Part shown: one piece after another, positions 19,070-26,063 of the stretch
How the letters are laid out: each line of letters starts with the position of its first letter
Numbering within the stretch: position 1 is the stretch's first letter
DNA from: an uncultured Bacteroidota bacterium
GTDB lineage: Bacteria > Bacteroidota > Bacteroidia > NS11-12g > UBA955
Length of the DNA: 35,893 bases
Reading direction: 5' to 3'
Assembly: GCA_937867025.1 (NCBI GenBank)
Contig: CALMKH010000188.1
Span: 1 to 35,893, forward strand
Notes under the pieces: model-generated
The model's database searches: none
Told to the model about the DNA's origin: nothing
Seen by the model: the letters and a program-made list of their open reading frames with translations, nothing else
Position numbers and translations under genes: made by a program

Positions 19070-19741
19070 ATGATCAAACTGCACGCTTCATGGCTGGAAG
19101 TTCTTGCACCCGAATTTGAAAAGCCTTATATGAAGGACCTGAAAGCTTTTCTTATGAAGGAAAAGGCTTCCAATGTTGTGATTTATCCCCCACCGGCACA
19201 AATTTTCGCCGCTTTTGAGCATACGCATTTTGACGATGTCAAAGTGGTTATACTCGGCCAGGATCCATATCACGGAACAGGCCAGGCGCATGGCTTGTGT
19301 TTCAGTGTCAACAAGAATGTTGACATACCTCCCTCGCTGAAGAATATTTATAAGGAACAGGTTACGGATGTCGGCATCAGCTATCCGTCTCACGGCAACC
19401 TGGTCCAGTGGGCCGACCAGGGCGTTCTGCTGATGAATGCCACCCTGACCGTACGGGCAAATTCCGCGGGCAGCCACCAGAAAAAAGGCTGGGAACAATT
19501 TACGGATGAAGTGATCAAACAGCTCAATGCGCAGCGTGAACATCTTGTATTTATGCTTTGGGGGTCATACGCCAGGAGTAAAAGTGTGTATATCAACCGT
19601 GAGAAGCACCTGGTGCTCGAAGCTCCGCATCCTTCTCCTTTATCCGCCCACAACGGATTCTTCGGATGCAGACACTTTTCAAAGGCAAATGCCTATCTTG
19701 TTGAAAAAGGGAAAACCCCGGTTGATTGGCAAATCACATGA
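19070..19741 (+). CDS. ung: Uracil-DNA glycosylase, family 1
   Basis: 223 residues. It removes uracil from DNA to start base-excision repair. GQDPYHG (63-69) holds the catalytic Asp65, and HPSPLSA (187-193) holds the catalytic His187. FSV after the DPYHG helix and LLMNATLTV complete the uracil pocket. The frame is open 15 codons upstream to 19025, but family members start near MIKLHASWLEVL, and a near-consensus -7 (TTAATTTG, one mismatch) lies 9 nt before 19070. Divergent from ligA; ftsE follows 16 nt after its stop. Confidence 0.96.
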   Translation: MIKLHASWLEVLAPEFEKPYMKDLKAFLMKEKASNVVIYPPPAQIFAAFEHTHFDDVKVVILGQDPYHGTGQAHGLCFSVNKNVDIPPSLKNIYKEQVTDVGISYPSHGNLVQWADQGVLLMNATLTVRANSAGSHQKKGWEQFTDEVIKQLNAQREHLVFMLWGSYARSKSVYINREKHLVLEAPHPSPLSAHNGFFGCRHFSKANAYLVEKGKTPVDWQIT

Positions 19742-19747
19742 TAGTGC

Positions 19748-19755
19748 TAGATTTG
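19748..19755 (+). promoter_or_regulatory. Possible -7 element before ftsE (TAGATTTG)
   Basis: TAGATTTG matches TAnnTTTG but ends only 2 nt before the ATG at 19758. If used, the transcript would start after that codon, making the ATG at 19773 the first usable one. It may be a chance match, with ftsE co-transcribed with ung. Confidence 0.35.
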
Positions 19756-19757
19756 CA

Positions 19758-20480
19758 ATGGAAAACAAACATATGCAGGATCAGGCGGTCATTCATTTAC
19801 AACAGGCAGATATATTCCAGGAAAAAAACCTGGTTCTGCACCAGGTCGATTTCACCCTTCATAAAGGCGAATTTGCCTACCTGATCGGCAAGACCGGCAG
19901 CGGTAAAAGCTCGCTGCTCAAAACACTTTACGGGGAACTTAAACTTGAACTCGGCTCAGGCAGTGTTGCGGGGTTTGACCTTGTAAAACTCAAAAGACGC
20001 CATATTCCCAAGCTCAGGAGACGCCTCGGCATTATTTTCCAGGATTTCCAGTTGCTGACCGACCGCAACGCCAAGGATAACCTGCTGTTTGTTCTGAAGG
20101 CAACAGGCTGGACCAATAAAATGGAAATGTTCAAGCGCGTTGGTGAAGTGCTGCAAATCGTAGGACTTGAAACCAAAGACTACAAAATGCCGCACCAGCT
20201 TAGCGGCGGGGAACAGCAGAGGCTGGTGATAGCAAGGGCCCTTCTCAACAAGCCTGAGATTATTCTCGCGGATGAACCCACCGGAAACCTCGACCCCGAA
20301 ATTTCAAATGATATAACCAGGCTGCTGCAACAGATTGCAAAAGATGAAGGAACGGCGGTCCTGATGGCCACTCACGAACACAGGTTGCTTGAACAATTTC
20401 CCGCAAGAGTGATAAAAGTCGAAAACAATAAGGTGAACAATGATGTCAACTACTCGTCAACAGGTTCATCATTCACCTAG
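19758..20480 (+). CDS. ftsE: Cell-division ATP-binding protein FtsE
   Basis: 240 residues from the ATG at 19758; the ATG at 19773 (MQDQAVIHLQQADIFQ) fits homologues slightly better. It is a single ABC ATPase domain with Walker A GKTGSGKS, Q-loop IIFQDFQLL, signature LSGGEQQR, Walker B IILADEPTGNLD and H-loop ATHEH. The GSGSVAGFDL and LRRRLGIIFQDFQLLTDRNAKDNL stretches (in parts) are FtsE-like. FtsE pairs with the membrane protein FtsX to control cell-wall hydrolysis at division. No ftsX is adjacent. A LolD-type lipoprotein-release ATPase is the main alternative. It lies 16 nt after ung, a functionally unrelated gene. Confidence 0.8.
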   Translation: MENKHMQDQAVIHLQQADIFQEKNLVLHQVDFTLHKGEFAYLIGKTGSGKSSLLKTLYGELKLELGSGSVAGFDLVKLKRRHIPKLRRRLGIIFQDFQLLTDRNAKDNLLFVLKATGWTNKMEMFKRVGEVLQIVGLETKDYKMPHQLSGGEQQRLVIARALLNKPEIILADEPTGNLDPEISNDITRLLQQIAKDEGTAVLMATHEHRLLEQFPARVIKVENNKVNNDVNYSSTGSSFT

Positions 20481-20507
20481 TCCGGTTATTCAATAAAACA
20501 TACCGGA
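20481..20507 (+). terminator. Weak inverted repeat after ftsE
   Basis: TCCGGT (20481-20486) and ACCGGA (20502-20507) are perfect 6-bp arms around 15 nt, starting directly after the ftsE stop codon. No strong T-run follows, so a terminator role is only possible. The remaining gap up to 20578 shows AATATTTG, a one-mismatch -7 element, about 9 nt before the next gene. Confidence 0.25.
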
Positions 20508-20578
20508 TATTCATCCTTTGGACCTCTCGTTAACCCGAGTTGCCTAGGACGGGCAGATAATCAATATTTGCCGTCGGG

Positions 20579-21850
20579 ATGACCGAAGAGCTTCTGCAAT
20601 ATATCTGGCAGATGGGTTTATTCAATGCCAATGACCTTCAGACCACGCAGGGACAAAGTGTGGTCATTCTGAAAAGGGGCAGGCTGAATACGGATTCAGG
20701 GCCTGACTTCAGCAATGCGCGCATAAGAATAGGTGATACGGAATGGGCCGGGCATATCGAGATACACCTGCATTCCGATGATTGGTTCAGGCACAGGCAT
20801 CACCTGGACAAGGCTTATAATAACACCATCCTCCACGTAGTGCTTGAGTTCAGGAACGATATCTTCCGGCAGGACGGGTCAATGGTGCCATGCATAAACA
20901 TCGGAGGCAGGATACGCCAAGGAATCGTTGAACAGTACGAGACCCTTTCCGGTTCCAGGCTATGGATAGCCTGTGCCGGGTTTATACACCGGGTAGATCA
21001 TTTTACAGTCTCCCAGATGTTGGACCGTGTACTGATCCAGAGGCTCGAACGGAAAACAGACCAGGTGAAACAGTGGCTGGACAAACTGGATGCGGACTGG
21101 TCGCATGTGTTGTATCTCGCCATTTCCCGCAGTTTCGGATTCGGCACCAACAGCGATGCTTTTGAACAACTTGCCATACATGTTCCCCTGAACATTCTCG
21201 GAAAACACCGGAATGATCAAGGTGAGCTCGAAGCCCTGTTTTTCGGCACTGCCGGATTCCTGGACAACGAACCTCAGGATGAATATCAGAAAGGCTTGCA
21301 GGATGAATGGGAATTTTTCAGAGTGAAGTATCAGCTCAGAGGGCTGGGACAGAACGCGTTTAAATTCATGCGGATGAGGCCAGGTAATTTCCCTACGCTA
21401 CGCATATCGCAACTGGCGGCTCTGATGGCTGGCAACCATCATTTATTCAGCCTGGTGCTGAACGAGGATGAGCCTGCAAAAATCATTGCCTGCTTCAGGG
21501 TCACGGCGTCGGCTTACTGGCAGACACACTACAAATTTGGCAAAACTGTGCAGCCGCATTCAACCGAACTGAGCATTGCAGCCATACAGAACATCCTGAT
21601 CAATGCAGTGGTTCCGGTGCTTTTTGTATATGGGCAGACGCAGAACGACGAAAGGATGACAGCAAAGGCCATCAACCTTCTGCATCAGCTGCCGGCCGAA
21701 CACAATCACATTATTACCGAATGGTCAAAGTACGGCATTCATTCGCGCACCGCTTTTGATTCCCAGGCTTTGCTGGAGTTGAAGCATAACTACTGCGATG
21801 AGAAAAAATGCCTGGAATGCAGAATAGGGAGTAAGGTGTTGGGGTTATAG
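20579..21850 (+). CDS. DUF2851 family protein, unknown function
   Basis: 423 residues, soluble, no signal peptide. It matches the Bacteroidota-typical DUF2851 family. The conserved N-terminus reads MTEELLQYIWQMGLF, then GPDFSNARI (41-49), WAGHIEIHLHSDDW (56-69) and YNNTILHVVLE (80-90). The order Asp43, Glu61-x-His63 on successive predicted strands superficially resembles a PD-(D/E)xK-type nuclease core, but this is only an inference. The C-terminus has a small cysteine cluster (CDEKKCLECRIG), as in many members. It is convergent with mutS. Confidence 0.75.
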   Translation: MTEELLQYIWQMGLFNANDLQTTQGQSVVILKRGRLNTDSGPDFSNARIRIGDTEWAGHIEIHLHSDDWFRHRHHLDKAYNNTILHVVLEFRNDIFRQDGSMVPCINIGGRIRQGIVEQYETLSGSRLWIACAGFIHRVDHFTVSQMLDRVLIQRLERKTDQVKQWLDKLDADWSHVLYLAISRSFGFGTNSDAFEQLAIHVPLNILGKHRNDQGELEALFFGTAGFLDNEPQDEYQKGLQDEWEFFRVKYQLRGLGQNAFKFMRMRPGNFPTLRISQLAALMAGNHHLFSLVLNEDEPAKIIACFRVTASAYWQTHYKFGKTVQPHSTELSIAAIQNILINAVVPVLFVYGQTQNDERMTAKAINLLHQLPAEHNHIITEWSKYGIHSRTAFDSQALLELKHNYCDEKKCLECRIGSKVLGL

Positions 21851-21861
21851 ACATGGATGTT

Positions 21862-21885
21862 TCAAGCCTGTATTTCAAGGCTTGA
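21862..21885. terminator. Hairpin in the gap between the DUF2851 gene and mutS
   Basis: TCAAGCC (21862-21868) and GGCTTGA (21879-21885) form a perfect 7-bp stem with a 10-nt loop, between two convergent genes. No clear T-run on either side, so termination would need help or the hairpin serves as an mRNA 3' end stabiliser. Confidence 0.3.
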
Positions 21886-21954
21886 CAACTCAAGCCCAAA
21901 CTTTCCTCAGGAAGATCATAGTGAAATTTGTATTGCCAGGTGTATCCTATTGTT

Positions 21955-24558
21955 TTACTCCACAATCTTCCTGAGTTCCTGCAGCTTCATCAGCGCATCG
22001 ATCGGGGTGATGACATTCAGTTCCAACCCTTTCACCTGCCTGTGCAATTCTTCGAGTTTCGGATCGCTAACACCAAACATTGTCAATTGATACTGAGGCA
22101 CTTTCAGCTTTTTCATGGTTTCTTTACCGGTTACCTGGGCGCGGTCTTTTTCAAGCTCTTCAAGTATTTCTTCAGCCCTGCTCACCACTGCCTTGGGTAC
22201 ACCTGCCATCCGCGCCACATGAATACCGAAGCTATGCTCGCTTCCTCCCCTGACGAGTTTTCTCAGGAACAACACCTTGTCTTTTGTCTCCCTCACCGAA
22301 ATATGAAAATTGACGATACCGTCAATGTTTTTTTCAAGTTCGTTCAGTTCGTGATAATGCGTGGCAAAAATAGTCTTAGGCGCTTCGGGATGCCTGCCGA
22401 GGTATTCAGCTATGGCCCAGGCCAGCGACACGCCGTCAAACGTACTTGTACCCCTGCCTATCTCATCCAGGAGGATGAGGCTTCTTGCGCTGACATTGTT
22501 GAGTATCCCCGCCGTTTCAATCATTTCTACCATGAAGGTACTTTCGCCGCTGGAGATATTATCACTTGCCCCAACCCTTGTATATATCCGGTCCACCAGG
22601 CCGAATTCCGCCTTATCCGCCGCTACAAAACAACCGATCTGACCCATCAGCACGGCGAGGGCTGTTTGTCTCAGCACGGCGCTTTTACCGCTCATGTTCG
22701 GACCTGTAAGGATTACTATCCTTTGTTTGTCCTTACTCAGCTCGATATCATTCGGGATATAGGCATTGTCCAGGCCTAACTGTTTTTCAATGACCGGGTG
22801 CCTGCAACCGAGCAGTTGGAGATCAAACCCCTCATTTATCAGCGGCTTCGTATACCCGTTATTCCGCGATACAATGGCAAATCCCAGCAGGCAGTCGAGC
22901 CTGGCCAGCAACTGGCTGTTCAGCTGAATGGGCAATATATAATCTGCCATATGCTGCAGTAGCTCGCTGTATAGCTTCGATTCGATTTCAAGTATCCTGC
23001 TCTCCGCGCTCAGTATCTTGTCTTCGTATTCCTTCAGTTCCTGGGTGATATACCGCTCGGCATTTGACAATGTCTGTTTCCTTATCCAGTCGGAAGGCAC
23101 CTTGTCCTTATGCGTATTTGTAACCTCCAGGTAATAACCGAACACATTGTTGAATGCAATTTTCAAAGAGGATATGCCGGTCCTTTCAACTTCGCGTTTC
23201 TGTATTTCAAGGAGTTTCTCTTTGCCATGATACTGCAGGTTTCGCAATTCATCAAGCTCGCTATCCACTCCATCATGAATGACGCCTCCTTTGTTGACAA
23301 GCAGCGGGGCATCAGGCTTCAGTTCCCGGACGATCTTTTCATTAAGCAGCTGGCATGGATTGAGCTGATCGGCCAGTACCTGCATGTCTGTACCGGGCAT
23401 TTGTGAAGCGGTCTGTTTGATCTGCCGTATACAGTCCAAAGCTTTTGCAAGCTGTAATATTTCCCTCGGATTGGCCCTCAGGAGCGATATCTTGGAAATG
23501 ATACGTTCGACATCGCCGCACTGCGACAGGACATTCGACAATATCTCTGTCGCATCAGAGTTCCGGGCCAGAATTTCCACAGTGTTCAACCTGGAATTGA
23601 TCTCATGAAGATCTTTCAGAGGCAATACGATCCACTTTTTCATAAGCCTGCTTCCCATAGGGGTGGCCGTTTTGTCCAGTATGTCGAAGAGGCATTTTCC
23701 TCCGGGGTAGGTGGGGTACAATATTTCCAGATTCCGGATGGTAAATTGATCGAACCAAACGAACTTGTCCTCATCTATGCGGCTGATCGAGTTGATATGC
23801 CGGATATTTCCCTGCTGGTTGTGCTCGAGATAATATAAAGAACTGCCAGCTGCGACTATTGCCGCGGGGAGATGGCTGATCCCGAAACCTTTCAGTGTAG
23901 AGGTGCCGAAATGGTTGAGCAGTTTTTCCTGCGCGTAATCCGGCTGGAAAACCCAGTCATCCAGCACAAAGTGATAGAATTTATCATTGGTCAACTGCCT
24001 GAAAGTATTTACCTGGCCTTTGCTGATGATGATCTCGGAAGGCCTGAGACTGTTCAGCAACTTGTCGATATATTCCAGTGAGCCTTCGGCAACCATGAAT
24101 TCACCCGTGGAAATATCCAGGAATGAACATCCGGCTTGCGAACCGCTAAAAAATACTGAAGCGAGAAAATTGCTGCTATGGGTATCCAGCACTTTATCAT
24201 TGAACACCACTCCCGGCGTTACGAGTTCCGTCACTCCACGCTTGACGATTCCCTTCGCCATTTTGGGATCTTCCAGCTGGTCGCATATCGCCACCCTGTG
24301 CCCCGCCCTCACTAGTTTGGGCAAATATGTGTCCAGCGAATGATGGGGAAATCCTGCGAGTTCGATTTCGCTGCTGCTTCCGGCCCCACGCTTTGTCTGT
24401 ACTATTCCCAACACTTTAGCCGCAGTGACGGCATCCTCCCCGAATGTCTCATAAAAATCCCCCACCCTGAATAAAAGCAATGCCCCCGGGTACTTTTGCT
24501 TGAACCCGAAGTATTGTTTCATCAGTGGTGTCTGATTATCCGTTATCTTTGCCCCCAT
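21955..24558 (-). CDS. mutS: DNA mismatch repair protein MutS
   Basis: 867 residues. It recognises mispaired bases and signals to MutL. The mismatch-reading Phe-x-Glu motif is present as GDFYETF (Phe35, Glu37). A connector/lever/clamp region follows, then the ATPase with Walker A GPNMSGKS (619-626), STFMVEM, Walker B LILLDEIGRGTST and the FATHYHEL switch. The C-terminal tail is short and helical. The layout is MutS1, not the MutS2 type (no Smr domain). The start ATG at 24558 gives the usual ~25 residues before the mismatch motif. Divergent from the RNA methyltransferase. Confidence 0.96.
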   Translation of the reverse strand: MGAKITDNQTPLMKQYFGFKQKYPGALLLFRVGDFYETFGEDAVTAAKVLGIVQTKRGAGSSSEIELAGFPHHSLDTYLPKLVRAGHRVAICDQLEDPKMAKGIVKRGVTELVTPGVVFNDKVLDTHSSNFLASVFFSGSQAGCSFLDISTGEFMVAEGSLEYIDKLLNSLRPSEIIISKGQVNTFRQLTNDKFYHFVLDDWVFQPDYAQEKLLNHFGTSTLKGFGISHLPAAIVAAGSSLYYLEHNQQGNIRHINSISRIDEDKFVWFDQFTIRNLEILYPTYPGGKCLFDILDKTATPMGSRLMKKWIVLPLKDLHEINSRLNTVEILARNSDATEILSNVLSQCGDVERIISKISLLRANPREILQLAKALDCIRQIKQTASQMPGTDMQVLADQLNPCQLLNEKIVRELKPDAPLLVNKGGVIHDGVDSELDELRNLQYHGKEKLLEIQKREVERTGISSLKIAFNNVFGYYLEVTNTHKDKVPSDWIRKQTLSNAERYITQELKEYEDKILSAESRILEIESKLYSELLQHMADYILPIQLNSQLLARLDCLLGFAIVSRNNGYTKPLINEGFDLQLLGCRHPVIEKQLGLDNAYIPNDIELSKDKQRIVILTGPNMSGKSAVLRQTALAVLMGQIGCFVAADKAEFGLVDRIYTRVGASDNISSGESTFMVEMIETAGILNNVSARSLILLDEIGRGTSTFDGVSLAWAIAEYLGRHPEAPKTIFATHYHELNELEKNIDGIVNFHISVRETKDKVLFLRKLVRGGSEHSFGIHVARMAGVPKAVVSRAEEILEELEKDRAQVTGKETMKKLKVPQYQLTMFGVSDPKLEELHRQVKGLELNVITPIDALMKLQELRKIVE

Positions 24559-24616
24559 ATCCGCTAATAAAATTTCCTGTTAAAAAAGCAAAAATCAAAA
24601 CAAACGATCTCTGCAA

Positions 24617-25138
24617 ATGTTCCGCAAGTTAAGCACTGACCAGTTAAACCGATTAACAATTTATCAATACCGGCAAGCCGGTAAACACCCTGTAGCGATC
24701 GTGCTCGACAACGTCCGGAGTATGAACAATGTAGGCAGTATCTTCCGGAGTGCGGATTGTTTTGGCATTGAAAAGGTTTACCTGTGCGGTATCACTGCCA
24801 CACCGCCTCACAGGGATATACACAAAACAGCCCTTGGTGCGGAGGAAAGCATGGAATGGGCCTATTATCCGGATACGGCTGAACTCTGCCGTGAACTGAA
24901 ACATCAAGGCTATACGCTTATTGCTGTCGAGCAGGTGGAAGGAAGCACTCCTTTAGGGGAAATCAAGCTGGAAAAAGACAAAAAATACGCGGTTATTTTC
25001 GGAAATGAAATTGACGGCGTTTCTGACGGAGCGCTGAATTACTGTGATGCCTGCATCGAAATTCCCCAGTACGGCACCAAGCATTCCTTCAATGTGTCAG
25101 TCTGTGCGGGAATTGTATTATGGGAATTACTGCATTGA
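24617..25138 (+). CDS. TrmH-family (SpoU) RNA 2'-O-methyltransferase
   Basis: 173 residues, a compact SPOUT methyltransferase without an N-terminal substrate-binding extension. The three SpoU motifs are clear: NVRSMNNVGSIFRSADCFG (motif 1), IFGNEIDGVSD (motif 2) and EIPQYGTKHSFNVSVCAGIVLWE (motif 3, in parts). The C-terminal knot would bind S-adenosylmethionine. The target (tRNA or rRNA) cannot be read from sequence. The start ATG at 24617 lies in a 58-bp gap divergent from mutS. Confidence 0.9.
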   Translation: MFRKLSTDQLNRLTIYQYRQAGKHPVAIVLDNVRSMNNVGSIFRSADCFGIEKVYLCGITATPPHRDIHKTALGAEESMEWAYYPDTAELCRELKHQGYTLIAVEQVEGSTPLGEIKLEKDKKYAVIFGNEIDGVSDGALNYCDACIEIPQYGTKHSFNVSVCAGIVLWELLH

Positions 25139-25151
25139 TCTGAAACCGCTT

Positions 25152-25925
25152 TCAGTCATCTCCGCCCCCGAATGGATTTATCTTCAGGATAACTCCTACC
25201 ATGACAGACGGTGTGAAATATGGTATGGCATTGTCGTCGCCATTGGCATTAAACGCATGATATGCCGCGAGCTGCCCGTAAAATTTCACATGCTCAAAGC
25301 CGAACCTGAATTGTACGGCGTGCTCCAGGAGATTGTAGTAACTCTTGCTGTTAAGACGTTTTAAATCGTTTTCCCAGAAACCGCTATCGCTGCCGCTGTA
25401 CCTGGCATTTTTAAAGGTGAGCTGGCTCAGCCGTGCCGAATAGGCCAGCGTGAAATTCTCCCCCGAATAACCGATATTCCCCAGTAAGCCTATACGTTCA
25501 TAATCGCCGTTCAGGTATTCATCCCGGCCGCCTGAGGTCGAGTTCCTGTAATTCCCCTTGCCATAATCACCATACACTTCAAACCTGAGGTTTTCGCTGA
25601 TGTTGCTGTTCAGGAAATAACCGAAACCGAGATTGAGCATATTGCCGCTGTACCGGTACTTTGAAAATTCCATGGAATCGATATTGCCGCTGACCTTTGC
25701 CCCGGAATATCCTGCATAAGCTCCGAGACCGTTGGTAATAGCGCATCCCGCGGTCAGGTCGTATTTATTCAATGCGATGTTTGTTGAACCGTCGAGATAC
25801 AGATCGCCTCTTTCTTCAAAAAAAGGCACGGGGTTGCGGTTTGGCGTGTAGAACCGGGCCCTGCAGGAGCTGAGCAGAGCCCCCGACAAGATTATGAACA
25901 CCCATGTTGTATATTTTTTTGTCAT
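25152..25925 (-). CDS. Lipoprotein with beta-barrel-like body, unknown function
   Basis: 257 residues from ATG 25925. The lipobox LLSSC puts the acylated cysteine at residue 21. The rest is built of Gly/Tyr-rich alternating strands (GLGAYAGYSGAKVSGN, NLGFGYFLNS, FEVYGDYGKGNY) that look like an outer-membrane barrel or a beta-rich surface protein. The frame continues 44 codons further upstream, but that extension has no export signal at its end. A one-mismatch -7 (TAATTTCG) lies about 18 nt before the chosen start. It is divergent from the caspase-like gene across 138 bp. No named family recognised. Confidence 0.65.
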   Translation of the reverse strand: MTKKYTTWVFIILSGALLSSCRARFYTPNRNPVPFFEERGDLYLDGSTNIALNKYDLTAGCAITNGLGAYAGYSGAKVSGNIDSMEFSKYRYSGNMLNLGFGYFLNSNISENLRFEVYGDYGKGNYRNSTSGGRDEYLNGDYERIGLLGNIGYSGENFTLAYSARLSQLTFKNARYSGSDSGFWENDLKRLNSKSYYNLLEHAVQFRFGFEHVKFYGQLAAYHAFNANGDDNAIPYFTPSVMVGVILKINPFGGGDD

Positions 25926-26024
25926 TGAAGTTTTAATTTCACACGAAATTACTAAACTTTGTATGCTGCATACCGTCATTTGAGCCATTATTTCCCTGAT
26001 TTTAATCACCTTGCGTATTTTCAG

Positions 26025-26049
26025 CCAAAAAATGTGGCACCATTTTTGG
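26025..26049. promoter_or_regulatory. Near-perfect inverted repeat over the -7 region of the caspase-like gene
   Basis: CCAAAAAATG (26025-26034) and CATTTTTGG (26041-26049) are inverted repeats differing by one A, with a 6-nt centre. The right arm contains CATTTTTG (26041-26048), a one-mismatch -7 element 15 nt before the ATG at 26064. A 13-bp palindrome, GTATGC-T-GCATAC, lies further upstream at 25961-25973. Confidence 0.35.
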
Positions 26050-26063
26050 AAATTCATAAAGAA

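Noticed and set aside
21928-22779. 283-codon plus-strand frame opposite the 3' part of mutS
   Set aside because: It mirrors codon structure of mutS, whose Walker motifs are intact on the minus strand; rich in His/Cys/Phe as typical of antisense frames.
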